Positions 21,095 to 32,759 of a stretch of 64,000 nucleotides of DNA are shown in pieces (the stretch's first letter is position 1; every line of letters begins with the position of its first letter). This DNA comes from Adiantum capillus-veneris. Its lineage: Eukaryota > Streptophyta > Polypodiopsida > Polypodiales > Pteridaceae. The notes below the pieces were generated by a model. It did no database searches. It was not told where the DNA came from and saw only the letters and a program-made list of their open reading frames with translations. Location: assembly GCA_014529385.2 (NCBI GenBank), contig CM043968.1, forward strand, positions 125,509,518 through 125,573,517. The letters are read 5' to 3'. The position numbers and the translations under genes are program-made.

Positions 21095-22388
21095 TTGGTA
21101 CCTTTTCCCACTGATGTGCCTCCTAGAGGTATTCTTTGTGTTTCCTAGTGTGTACAAGAACGCGTTGCTGTGGTTAGGATTTGGATCCTCATGGGATCTT
21201 TCTCTCGTTCACACTTCAAATCAAGTGCGACCATCAACACAAACAGGTGTTTCTTATCCATTACCATTGCCCCTTATCTTTTTTGCATCCATGTTTGTCT
21301 GCTTTGATTGTGATTGGTAGCATAATATTCAGTGCCTTTGTTTAGTATCAAACATTAAATTCAATGTAATTTTTGTCATAATCATTCGTCTAGGTTTAAA
21401 AATCAAGCAGTCCGACTAAGCTAGTTTGACCGAGTTAGGCGTTAGAGATCTTCTCTTAATACCATGGGGAATGCCTTCCTAATAATCAATGGTTACTTAG
21501 GTTCTTAATGCGATTTAGGCAGCATTGTGTGAAATATACTAGGGCTTTCTAGTGGGCTTAGTCCCTATTGACCTTTAGCTTAAATATTATAAAGGGAGTT
21601 TACTAGTGTGATGAGCCTGGGGAGGTGTAAGAGTGTTATATGACCCCCCAAAGTTACAAAATTAAAATGCTGAAAACAAACAAACAAAAAATCAAAGTGC
21701 CACAATGTAAAATCTTAAGCTGGAAGAGAAATCTCAGCTTGATTTGGTACTTCACTCACATGTATCGCCTATGGTACTAGAGCCCTAGAGGTTCCTAGTT
21801 TAGGCGCTTTTCCTTGAAAAGCAAAAAACCCAAGGCATGCAAAATAAGCACACACATCAAAATTGAATCACTGTGAAAAGATTTTGGGGGATCAAAGAAA
21901 AGGTAATCAATCAGGTGATGATTTCATGAGAAATTCCTTTTATCGTAGCTTAATTACAAGGTCTTCTAGGTATAGCCTCTAGTCAGCCCTCGAACATGAA
22001 ATACTTGGCTCTCGCAATTAAACAATTTAATTGACCAGAGAAAATTAGAAGCTTACCCATGGTATTGATAGTCGATCTTTAGTGCCTTTCGACCATTGAA
22101 TTAGCGACCCCGAACTTGTTTAGTTTTTTACCTTCCCAACTGTTTATGCGCTTGATTATATTGGAATTTAATGTTTATTGTTGACAAATGGTTTATAATT
22201 ATGCTACCAATCAATTTGTCTGCCTACAACTGCATATATTTTTTAATTGCATATGAGAATGCAATTGCTATGCCAATGTTGTTTGATTTTGCAGTGACTG
22301 AAGACGGCTAAGGACATTCATCTCAAATGCTCTTCCACCTCGACGAATTAGCTTCAACTCAATAGCTTCCGAGGACGGAATCTACATC
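21095..22388 (+). mobile_element. 3' internal region of an LTR retrotransposon, non-coding
   Basis: It matches the reverse complement of about 54963-56245 throughout, for example TCCGACTAAGCTAG near 21408 and the GACCCCCCAAAGTTACAAAA region near 21640. It runs into a polypurine tract and an LTR at 22402. No protein domain is visible in either copy, so the family cannot be named. Confidence 0.6.
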
Positions 22389-22401
22389 AAGAAGGGGGGC
22401 A
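22389..22401 (+). other. Polypurine tract before the 22.4-kb LTR
   Basis: AAGAAGGGGGGCA lies immediately before TGTTAACC. The equivalent tract in the inverted copy at 54.95 kb supports the assignment. Confidence 0.7.
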
Positions 22402-22709
22402 TGTTAACCCTCACGCACATTCCTATCACCTACAACGGACGTTGTATTATTTATTTGGTAGAGTCGGGTACTGGGCTTGTCGGTCCAATAGGAAAAGGGT
22501 AAGAGTGATCGCCGATGAGAGGCGCACTCTAACTGGAACATTCAAGGGATTAGTTGGCTAAGCATGGGCGCCCAAGTGTGAATGGGGCGAGCTCATATAA
22601 AAGTCAACTAAACCTAAAATTCACTCATTCTCTCATTTGTGCAATTGAAGAGTGCTCTTGCTCCATCTCCATCTTCTTCTTCTTCATCTCCTTGTGTGTG
22701 TGTGTGTAT

Positions 22710-22795
<86 letters not shown>

Positions 22796-22895
22796 CTAAA
22801 ATTCACTCATTCTCTCATTTGTGCAATTGAAGAGTGCTCTTGCTCCATCTCCATCTTCTTCTTCTTCATCTCCTTGTGTGTGTGTGTGTGTGTAT

Positions 22896-22994
<99 letters not shown>

Positions 22995-23118
22995 CGATCG
23001 AGCATTGCGGAGGCGAGGCGGTTGAGCGCGGCGTAGCAACGTCTCCCTCTTCTTCGCGGCGAGGAATCCTCCACGACAGGAAGCGTAGAGCAGTGAGTGA
23101 CACACCAATGCCATTTTT
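22402..23118 (+). repeat. LTR, plus orientation, one half of an inverted pair
   Basis: It starts TGTTAACCCTCACGCACATT and contains a possible TATA region (GCTCATATAAAAG near 22590). It carries a duplicated GT/GA microsatellite and ends near the junction with its inverted partner. Two further copies are in this window: 23119-23691 (minus) and about 54065-54948 (minus). The exact 3' end is uncertain. Confidence 0.6.
22611..22991. repeat. 182-bp tandem duplication with GT and GA microsatellites
   Basis: Two copies start at 22611 and 22793 with AACCTAAAATTCACTCATTC. Each ends in a (GT)n tract followed by a long (GA)n tract. Long open frames across it on both strands translate to dipeptide repeats and are not genes. 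Confidence 0.85.
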
Positions 23119-23691
23119 ATGTGCGCGTATGTCGCACTTGTCAATGCAAGGAACTTGCCGATACAATGTGTGCGAGCCATAAATGGCTCCAAGCACACAA
23201 CAATCCTAAACTAGTAAGTTCAAAGATGGCGTTGGTGTGTCACTCACCGCTCTACGCTTCCTGTCGTGGAGGATTCCTCGCAGCGAAGAAGAGGGAGACG
23301 CTGCTACGCCACGCTCAACCGCCTTGACACCGTCGTGCTGCCGCAATGCTCGATTGCACACACACTCTCTCTCTCTCTCTCACGCATACACACACAGACA
23401 AGGAGATGAAGAAGAAGAAGATGGAGATGGAGCAAGAGCACTCTTCAATTGCACAAATGAGAGAATGAGTGATTTTTAAGTTTAGTTGACTTTTATATGA
23501 GCTCACCCCATTCACACTTGGGCACCCATGCTTAGCCAACTAATCCCTTGAATGTTCCAGTTAGAGTGCGCCTTTCATCGGAGATCACTCTTACCCTTTT
23601 CCTATTGGACCGACAAGCCTGGTACCTGACTCTACCAAATAAAGAATACAATATCCATCGTAGGTGATAGGAATGTGCATGAGGGTTAACA
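23119..23691 (-). repeat. LTR, minus orientation, partner of the inverted pair
   Basis: It reads, from 23691 on the minus strand, TGTTAACCCTCATGCACATT, and matches 22402-23118 in reverse. It lacks the tandem duplication. Its inner end (23119-23215) carries about 100 bp that also matches the junction at 53990-54075, including part of a retropepsin-like coding sequence (RTHCIGKFLAL). Confidence 0.6.
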
Positions 23692-23940
23692 AAGAAGGAG
23701 TATTCTTACGAGAAAGAAGTATGTGTCCTCACATAATCACTCTTAATAGCTTAGCATAGCTTAGTAATTAGCATGGTAGAGGAGATGAGCATGCATTTGA
23801 GCTTGGCTCTTGGTTGGATTTGCATCACAAAGCCAAGAGTTGTTGGTGTAGGTCTCCCTTCTCACAAGCTTGGAGTAGACGATGAGCTTTACATTAAAGC
23901 TTGAGAAGGAGATCGTCTTCTTTACTTCACACATGAGATT

Positions 23941-23978
<38 letters not shown>

Positions 23979-23999
23979 TAATGCCTTGCAAAAATCAGC
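23692..23999. other. Spacer with GT microsatellite
   Basis: A pure (GT)n tract lies at 23944-23977. Nothing else recognisable. Confidence 0.5.
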
Positions 24000-24734
24000 C
24001 CCCCCTGTCTCTTGGTCGACCCCTCTTGCTATTTGCTCATGCTGGCATCCTATTGGCCCCTGCAAAGCTTAGCCAATGATAATTAAGAAGCATAAGTGAT
24101 AGCCTTGTGACATGTGTCCCCCTTTCCCCTTTTGTGAGAGTTTTCAGGTATTTAAATAATGCAATTAAACTCTCATTAGACCTCTTAGTCTTTTGGCCAA
24201 TAGGAATCAGGCAAGCCATTGGGCTGCTGAATGCTCATTGGACCCCTTGAGAGACTATCCAATAGTCTTTTAGAGATATTACTTTCTATTGGTTCTTTTA
24301 AGTGTTATTAAATGAATTAAACTAATTTTACTCTGGCCTAATGCTCATTGGTCCACCTCTATGGCCATCCAATCAGATTTGAGTGCACCTTGGGGGAAAC
24401 TGGGTTATGAAGCTAACATGTATCCACTATGCCCTTTGTGTAAAGAGAGCTTGGAAGACCACTATGCCCTTTATGATTAAGTTCTCTTTAGAGAATGACC
24501 TAGGTACCTTATATACTAAGGCTACCATAGGTTAAATTGAAGTAGAGTTCAAGGGGTCAAATGGATTTGTATCTACAATTTGGAAGTGCCATTGCACCTT
24601 GCTTCTACAAGTAGAATAACTACTCATTATAAATGATGTTTTTAACCATAATCTGCATCATTTCATAACTCTCAAAAAATAAAACTTTCGTATGGAACTT
24701 GAGTTATGTCGTGTTGTTGACCCATGGGTCAACA
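24000..24734 (-). repeat. Probable 3' LTR of an older minus-strand gypsy element
   Basis: Its right end GGGTCAACA is followed at 24735 by a C-run that is a polypurine tract on the minus strand. Next comes a sequence (GTCCCTGACATGAC) shared with the same position of the 19-kb gypsy element at 35127. The left end is not determined; I place it after the GT tract. The last 20 bp (24715-24734) form a perfect palindrome, TGTTGACCCATGGGTCAACA. Confidence 0.5.
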
Positions 24735-24746
24735 CTCCCCCCCTCC
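24735..24746 (-). other. Polypurine tract of the older gypsy element
   Basis: Minus-strand GGAGGGGGGGAG directly before the LTR start TGTTGACCC, in the arrangement seen at 35109. Confidence 0.6.
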
Positions 24747-25840
24747 AAATTCTTTTGTCCCTGACATGACCTCATTTTCAATGTCGGTGCGGTCTTTGTT
24801 GTCGTTTTTCTTTCTTGTGATTTATGTCCTTCACATCCAAACCCCAAGCTGAAACATCTGTTGTTGTCATTATAGGGCTATTGTCAGATCTAAATTCAAA
24901 AAGAAGCCAATCTTGCTTAGCTTGACTCTTATCATCATGGATAGATAAAGCTGCAAATTCATCCATTTAAAGCTGTCTAGTAACTTGATCACAACCTCTT
25001 TTCGTTTCCATAAATATGATCACTTTACTTTCATCCATCATTCACTTTTGTAAATCTGCCAATTTTGAGTATTTCTCATTCTCAAAAAACAACTTCTACA
25101 ATTTATAGAATTGAGCGATTGGCTTTTAGAGCTTATGAACCAATGACAACTTTGTAAGGATTCTGTAGAAATTGTCTGGCTAAACCTTCAACTTTTTTAG
25201 GCCAAGTTATACTCCAATACTAAGTTTGTTTGTCATGCCAAATCTGGGAGATAAATTTTTTTTTGATTTGAGATTCAAAACCCATGTTTGCTAGGGGCTT
25301 TTTTACTCCAATTCAATATATAAAAGCTAGTTTCACCCAATTAAGGATTATAACTCTCATATTGTGCAGTAGAAATGTTTATTAATTCAAATCTATGATG
25401 GTGAAAAATGCAAGACTTCAAGGATCTTTATATACCTAGTACACTAGTACATGGCATCTGACCCTTGACTATCAACTCGTTATCTAAATATGCTCATCTT
25501 CTAAAACCAAATTTGGCCCTTTTATGGGCCAATGGCTTTGTCACAATGAGCACGACTCTCCAAAGTTTCAATTTTTATGGCTTCATACCTTTATTTTTGG
25601 TGAAGGATTTAAATATTTTTAGAAGTGTTTACCGTATTAAGAATCATGCTCAGCCCAAAAAAGGACTTGTGACTCTGTAACCTTAGGTCAATTCACAAGG
25701 ATATAAATGTACCCGGTGCTCGAATACACTCCCCAAGGATTTTCCTAGTTAAAATCCCAAAGTAAGAAGAGGTTTAGGCTTATCAAGAAAAAGAAAAAGC
25801 CAGCCGGGCCTTCCGGCTCTATTGGTTTTTGCAGGTCTTG

Positions 25841-25869
25841 GTGATCATGTTAACAATTAACATGATCAC
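25841..25869. repeat. Perfect inverted repeat, 13-bp arms
   Basis: GTGATCATGTTAA, a 3-base loop (CAA), then TTAACATGATCAC. A partial copy of the arm (TTAACATGATCACACGATCA) follows at 25900. No gene adjoins it. Confidence 0.8.
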
Positions 25870-27771
25870 GTCTTTTTATGTTTAATTACTTGCGTTATTA
25901 ACATGATCACACGATCATGATCACGTCAATGAAATCCCTGGTGTGTGTGTTTCTCTCTCATCCCCTATTAATATGGCTCGCCCCCTCCTAGATAGGGATG
26001 TGGGAAGACTTTTTAGTCTTCCCCATGACCATCCAATTCCCCCACACTTTGGCCATTGGACATTACCTTTGAATTTTGGAACCTTAGCATTTTGGAAGTC
26101 TTAATGGGCTGAACCTTAGGGTATTTGAAGCCCATTGATGCACATTGCTCTTTTACAGATGGCCCCCCCTTTGGATCCCTACTATGACCGGTCTGCCAGC
26201 TTAACCAATAATTTAGCTTTTTCTCCCTTGGTACTTCCCCATATTAAATGATTAGTTCAACATGAAAAAATCAGTTAGGCGAATTAGGTATTAATTTCTA
26301 TAACAAAACCCTCAACAAAGGCTTAAACATAGCCTCAACATTAGGCTTATCCGATCTATACACTTTTTGAAGATTATGGATGTAGCAACCTTCTTCGCCC
26401 CATACCATAAAGAAATGATATTTTTCTTATGTGCATGCTTTTCAAGAGTGTTCACATAAGTGCAAACATTATTTTGTAGCATGTGCACCAAATAACAACA
26501 TGAAAGTACTGACATATCTCATCCAAAAATTCAAAACAACCTGGGCGAACAACAATTGTGGTGTGACCAAGGTCAATGACCAAGGTCAATTTTTACACAA
26601 TCTGTACATGGATGTCTCGTCTTCTTTGCTGAGTAAAACTTCATTAAGATCAAGAATGAGTACATGTTTCTTCATGCTGATTGCATGAGCAATATATTTT
26701 GCAAACGATACAAAAGAATGATACCAATTTAAGGTTTTGCACTAATAATTTTCAGAACAAGGGAACATATATTTGGAGCACACAATTTATTTTTGTCTCC
26801 TACTCCCATACTCATCTTTAATGATGTCTCCTAAAAGTGATTGCATTTCTCTATTGATGTGGGAAGATTGAAAGACTAGTTTATCTGCATCTCTCTCAAA
26901 ATAATATAAACTTCCAAGTGGCCTACGTTTTCATGCATTTGAATGTAACTTCTTAACATGGATGTCTACTTCTGGCACACTTGATCTTTGATTTTAAATG
27001 TCAATTTCACTTGCAAAGACAATATAATAGAATTTTGTATTAGCTTCAAAAAAGTCCATATCTATACTAATCACATTGGAAAAATATGTACCTTTGTTTT
27101 TCTCACAACCTTCAATCCCTTGTTCTCTTCCTCGAATGCTTTGGACTTTAATTGTATTTTGTATAGCTTTGAGTGTCCCTTTGTCAAATTTGTCTTGTAC
27201 CTCCTTGGTTGCAAGAGTAACTTGGAGCTCTTCATTGTCTTCATCCTTCTTCTCATTACCCTCTACATTCTCATCTCTTAGAGGCATGTTGTTACTGTTG
27301 TGTGAAGGTTTTGGAGAATTTTGCTCAACAAAATCACTTTGATGCTCTACCACCACGATCTCCTCTTCACTATTCCTAATGTTGCTTTCATGAATTGGGG
27401 CTCTCCAACGGTGGGTAGCATGTTCTTACTCCCTTTGGGCATGCCATTTGAAAGTTTTTGAGAGGTTTGTTCTACAAGATGCTCTACAATATCTTGAGTA
27501 GATATATCATCACTTTTATGAAACTGGGTCTCTCGACCAATGGTGGGTTGCACTTGTCCTGCTTGACTCATGTTATCTTCATCTTCTGTTTTGTTGTCTT
27601 CATTTGAAAGATGAAAAAATGCATTGTTACCTATTTAGGAAATAGTATAGTGGATTTTAAATAGCCATAGAATCCATTTCATTTCCATGTAACCCAAATG
27701 TTTTATGCTAGAAAGGCTCCATTAAACATATTAACACAAAAATGCTCACCTAGCATGATACCTAAATTACA

Positions 27772-27900
27772 TTTGAAAATGAGGCTCAAACTTAAGCTCA
27801 AGCCTAAGGCTTAGTCTCAAAGTTTAGCCTTATGTTTGAAAGTGAGGCTCAAACTTAAGCTCAAGCCTAAGTCTTCATTCTCAAAGTTTAGGCTTATGTT
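27772..27900. repeat. 63-bp tandem duplication
   Basis: Two copies start at 27772 and 27835 and share GAGGCTCAAACTTAAGCTCA. Related phrases (CATGGTAGTGCTAC and AAACTTAAGTTCGATCCTAC) recur at 28100-28170 and 28355-28430. Confidence 0.75.
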
Positions 27901-28445
27901 TCAAGCTTAAAAAGTAAGCCCTAAGCCCCTTTTAGTCTTTATCATTCATTATGTGGAAAAAAATTATATTATGTGTGCTCAAGACCTATTTATAAAACCC
28001 CTTATTTATGAATTTTTCAAGGTATGAACCATTTTTCTTCATAATCTATAAGTATTTGTTATATTTAACATTCTTTTGCTAGCTCATGAGATTGGACTCA
28101 CATGGTAGTGCTACTAACATACGAAGGCAATGCTTGAACTTAAGTTCAACTTAAGTTCGATCCTACAAAATAACAATTTCTTGTTAGAGATTATGACTCT
28201 TTCTTAACATTTGTAATTGCTACAATAGGATATGAAATTTTGAGCCTCACTTGGAATTGCTAAGGTAGGATTCTATGACAAGGACGTTTATCATTGAAAC
28301 TCATACACACAATAATGTGATGCTCACCTAGCATGCTATCTATTTCTCATGAGCCTGTCCTCACATGGTAGTGCTACACTAACATATGGAGGCAAGGCTC
28401 AAACTTAAGTTCGATCCTACAAACTAAATTTCAATGCCTTGTAAT

Positions 28446-29066
28446 TGTTTAGTATGGAGCCCGATTTACCTTGTAATCTTCTGTGGTAAAAGCGCACATT
28501 AGTAAGGCCCCATTATGAGGAGAAGCCATCGTGCGTGAAGGAAAATCGCTCGCCGGAAACAACTGATCGGTTGGCCGGGGGCCAGTGGTCGGAAGTCAAT
28601 GGCCGGTGGCCGAATTCAAAGCGGACTTGTCTTCTCAAGGGCGGCCATAGATGGGCGGATTGAAGGGTCCGATTTGGACTTATTTACACAAGGGCGGCTA
28701 CACATGGCTGCCTCTCATGAGAGAGGGTAGTCCTTTTGGCCTATAAAAGGAGGCCATTTCTACACACATTTCATAGTGTGAAGTTGATGCAACAAGGTGA
28801 GTGTGAGGTGGTGAGAGTGAAGCAAGGCGGGAGCTCCAGTAAGGGTATAATCCCTTTGTAAACTCCTTCTTGTTTTGAAGTACTAAAGCCATTGAGTGGC
28901 TGCTTTCTCGTGGACGTAGCCCACATTGGGTGAACCACGTATATCGTGTGTACTCTCTCTCTCTCTCTCTCTCTCTACACTCTATAATCTCTTGTGTGTG
29001 AAATCTATCTCTCTCCATTAAGTAATCTACTCAAATATCTATTTAGCTACGTCTTATTTCCTAACA
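28446..29066 (+). mobile_element. Solo LTR of copia type
   Basis: It starts TGTTTAGTATGG and ends TTTCCTAACA, 621 bp, with perfect 5-bp target duplications GTAAT at 28441-28445 and 29067-29071. A TATA box (TATAAAA, 28742-28748) sits in CCTATAAAAGG. The segment GTGGACGTAGCCCACATTGG with GAACCACGTATATCGTGTG is typical of the R-U5 region of plant copia LTRs. No internal region is present, so it is most likely a recombination product. Confidence 0.85.
28742..28748 (+). promoter_or_regulatory. TATA box of the solo LTR
   Basis: TATAAAA at the U3/R border, followed downstream by the 5' transcript region of the LTR. It could still drive outward transcription into 29 kb. Confidence 0.6.
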
Positions 29067-29071
29067 GTAAT

Positions 29072-29763
29072 TAGGTACAAAGACATTATGAGTTTCAATT
29101 AACATATGCAAGTGCTACACTAGGATATATGTAATTTTAAGCCTCACTTACTAGGAGTGTACAACAAGGACTTTTGTGGTTGAAGTTCATACACTAGTGC
29201 TTCACTAGCTCTCCTGGTTAGACTTGAACTTAATTTTGAGCCTCATTAGTGTTTGGTAATGCTATTATTGTCTCACCAAAACCAAAATTGCTTGCTCTTA
29301 TTACACATCCATATGTTAGCTATGATCTATGAATGGCACTTTAAATAGAAAACACATGCTTTGTCATGGCTCAAACTCAAGTTTGATCCCCCAATTATTT
29401 TTAAATGGTAGATGTGCATAGATACCACTAAATCAACAAAAATTAAATCTAAGAAAAATGACATGCTTTTAGACCAAGACACAAGATAGTATTAAGAAAA
29501 TAGTGTTTAAAGGACCTAAAGTTTCACAATATCAATTCAATACACTTTCCTACCTTTTTACACTGTGGGAGTTTATTGGTACATGATAATGGCATACATC
29601 ATTGAACCTAGTATCATAAATAATCTAAGAAGCATTTTCAACTTTTTCATCACCTACAATGTCTTGAGGGGCTTTATCATCCTCTTGTGCATACTCATTG
29701 CCTGCACCATGATCCTAATTATCTTCAACATTGTCTTTTGCACACTCAACATCCACAACTACA
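29072..29763. other. AT-rich spacer
   Basis: No coding or repeat signal that I can support. Confidence 0.4.
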
Positions 29764-30830
29764 CTAATTTCTCCAACATTGTCTCCCCCCCCCTTGATGG
29801 TCAAAATTTGTAGCTTCTTTAACTTCGCTCTCATCCGTGTTGTCTACATTATCATTATCATACTTTCCATAAACATCCTCTCCACTGCTTTGTTGCTCAT
29901 CAATTTCAATATTGTTACGATCTTCTTTTTCTATATCATCCAACTCCACTATTTGTCTCGCAAGTGATGCTTGACTTGCACCACATTAAGACTTGTATTA
30001 AGATTTTAACTCCATTGCTTCAAAATCATCTTTACATAGAGCATTAACCCTTCTCTTCATTGACAAGATTTGCTCCAACACAACTCCACCGCAAAAAAAT
30101 TCTAAAACATAGCTCTACTCATGACAAAACCTTGTGATAAGGCCATCAATGAAGCTTCTATCAATAAATTTGTGATCCTTGCCACAAGAGCCTGAGAAAA
30201 TAATCTTTTTGTAGGAGCCTTTCCAATAGCCTCAAACCTATCAACCTTGATAACAAAAAGAACAACCATTGTAGTGTCCAGACTCCACTGTTCCATCTAT
30301 CCATGAGTCATCTCTTCTTTCTTGGATATTTCCATATCCAATATGGACCTTAGTTGACTGGCTAGAAACCCCTTCAACAAGAATTCCGATATTGATGAAA
30401 CCAATGAAACACACTAGCACATATTCATATTGTGCATTCAATGTGTTTAGATTGAGTTCCAAATTTGCAAAAAAATTTGTAGAGAGATGTTCTTCAGTAC
30501 CATGAAGATCCAAGATGACCAATTGAAATGATACATGCTCTGTATTTCAAAGGTCTTTGCCCCCTTGATTCTCCAAGGAATAGACTCATCTTGAGATATT
30601 ATGACCATATTATCTCTATAAAGATGATTGAGGAGAGTCACTACACTTTTTGGAAGCAATGGTGGAGTTTTCTTTGCTCTATTGAGGGAGTCCTTGACAT
30701 AGTACTGGCTATAGCTCCTCATTTGATTGTACTCATGCTCTCTTAGCTTGTACTTCTCACAAAATTGCTCCCATGATAACTTTTCCCTATTATTTCTTCT
30801 TTCAACACTCAATCTGTTTTTAGCTCCCAA
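29764..30830 (-). pseudogene. Unrecognised minus-strand coding remnant
   Basis: Minus-strand frames follow one another: 30830-30447 (with SWEQFCEKYKLREHEYNQM and PLLPKSVVTLLNHLYRDNMV), 30522-30241, 30296-30102 (AIGKAPTKRLFSQALVARIT) and 29949-29764 (acidic, with DNDNVDNTDESEVKEA). Frame changes and stops separate them. I do not recognise a family. It could be a captured host gene or part of an old element. Confidence 0.25.
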
Positions 30831-32453
30831 GCCATCTCATCCATGTCCATTCTATGAGGGGTATGTTGGGTGAAAGCATGTTAACTTGACATGCTTTTTG
30901 TGCTATTTAGCACGAGCCAACAAGCACCTCTTGTAAGCATAAAATGAGGGTGTCTTTTTGAAATGTTTTAAAAAAATACGTTTGACATCGTTTCCACTGG
31001 ACGTTACACACAAAGAGTGGTGCAATAATGATGCATGGAGGGAAGCTGGCACAGGGGCCATATTCAAGAGAGATGGGGGGAAGCGGTTGTTTGGTGAATA
31101 CAATGGACTGTCACCTACAATCCAAATACACGACAAACTTTAGCGTATTCAATCCTTTTTTCCAAAAGAAGCCTTGTAATTTTGTTATTGATGATTCTCA
31201 AATTGTAATTTAGCCTGTTATTCACTATTACCTACTCAAAACCTACAAGCCCTGTAAGTGGCCAATGGCCGTGGGAAAGGGTCCCAAGTTTTTAAGTCAA
31301 AACCCTTAGTTTTGAAAGACACATTATCATTATCTTTGGGATTTATTGGATGTCGACTGAGAGCTATACTTTTGCTACAAGTAATCAACCTTTCTCCTTG
31401 TCTGGTAATCAGAATTCGATTCCGAATAGCACATTGTGTTCCTTGTCTCTTACTCTTTAATATGAGTGTAATCATTCTTAATTTTTTTGTGGTTCATGAC
31501 GTCTTGTCTGTGAGCCAAATGCACTAATTTGAGGTCCTAAATGGTTATTGTGAATGGACTTCCTAACCTCACTCTTATCTTATTGTGCAGACATAGCGAG
31601 AACCACGAACATAATTGTCAATCCATGGGATGAAGTTGACTTGACTAGTGCATGGAGGCTACAAGAGGGTGTCAATCTCTTGGAAAACAACATACAACTT
31701 GCATCTAACTCAAGCTACACTCAAATGACCTAAGTCATCAAAAGCTAGTCGCTAATCGGCAAACAGACCATGATCGTTACAACGTCAAACGACATCGGAA
31801 TGCTATAAAACTTCTAGGACAAGTATAAAAGACCTAAGCACGCATGCTTATGGTCTCAAACCTCACTTTCAAGAATGAAATTATTAACAGTAGAGTGAGA
31901 TTTTTATCTAGTCATTTCTGACCTCGATGCATCTAAATGCTTAGCAATGATGCCCCGATACCCCGTCTATACTTACTTTGTGATTTCCTAGCTTAAATTC
32001 CTACTTAAAATGAAATTTAGGCCATGGGTCAGCAACATCAAATGCTATGATTTATCATCATATGCTTACATCAATGCGTAGAGCTCTTACCTGTGATCGC
32101 AAGGCAACGGATGGCACTGCAATGTGACAACCGACAAGGGAGATAGAAGTAGGAGAAGGAGAGAGGAGAGCGCCGTAAGCTCACACTATGTATTTCATTA
32201 TCCAAAAACTTAATAAAAACTTTACAAAGTTGGATTTCATACCTTAGCCTAGGTTTCTTAGGTAAGAAACTAATCATTTGGGAGCTCTAACAAAGGATTA
32301 ACTAATACAATCTGGAAGCTTATAGATTTGGCTCATAGATTACAACATCCAATCGTCAAATAGGAGTTACTATATTTCCAATTTATCAAAAGAATAAATG
32401 TTTTTATAATGAAGCTCTTGAAAAATGTTACATGGGTTAGATTGCTGCTAACA
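30831..32453 (-). other. Non-coding region ending in a probable old LTR end
   Basis: Its right end (TGCTAACA, to 32453) abuts a pyrimidine run followed by CTTGACTGTGTCATCCCTTG, an arrangement parallel to 24735 and 35109. So at least the last few hundred bases are probably the 3' LTR of a minus-strand gypsy element. The left end is not identifiable. A patch at 31390-31460 resembles 20460-20560. Confidence 0.35.
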
Positions 32454-32465
32454 TTCTCCCCCTCC
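32454..32465 (-). other. Polypurine tract of the old host gypsy element
   Basis: Minus-strand GGAGGGGGAGAA directly precedes the LTR start TGTTAGCAGC. Confidence 0.5.
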
Positions 32466-32492
32466 TTGACTGTGTCATCCCTTGACACAGTT

Positions 32493-32759
32493 TCATGGAA
32501 TGAAGTAGTCTTTGGGTTGAGGGCTGTCGAGGTGGTCTTTAAGTGCTTCAAGAGCTTTTTGATATTGGATGCACCATTCTTTCTCAGGGACTTGCAAAAA
32601 TTGAATATTAACTCTATTCTTTAGTTCTATGGCTAAATATCCAACAAAAATTATAGTTAAATTGTTGATTAGCGGTCTGAAAATTTTTATATGCCATGTG
32701 AAGAACCTGGTGTAAAAGCCTTCTTTGAATGCCAACATATTGCTCAATGGCAAGAACAT
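32493..32759 (-). pseudogene. C-terminal remnant of the gypsy coiled-coil ORF
   Basis: It reads MFLPLSNMLAFKEGFYTRFF and then HIKIFRP, which parallels MFLPSFHMQTFEEAFYTGFF and ESKIFGP at the end of the long ORF of the 19-kb element (near 35230-35310). It sits at the same distance from its polypurine tract. It marks the 3' end of the older gypsy copy into which the 19-kb element inserted. Confidence 0.6.

Larger units (their letters stand above)
24747..28440 (-). mobile_element. Decayed internal region downstream of the 24.7-kb polypurine tract
   Basis: Only short, broken minus-strand frames remain: 24966-24778, 27571-27347 (with LVEQTSQKLSNGMPKGSKNM) and 27356-26994, which is rich in E, K and N and may be coiled coil. 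None shows RT, integrase or protease motifs. By position this should be the 3' part of a gypsy element like the 34-53 kb one, where a coiled-coil ORF lies. The extent is a guess. Confidence 0.3.

Noticed and set aside
22554-23198. Long open frames on both strands over the GT/GA microsatellites
   Set aside because: They translate into CVCV, RERE, SLSL and HTHT dipeptide runs, present on both strands at once, as expected of simple repeats within an LTR.
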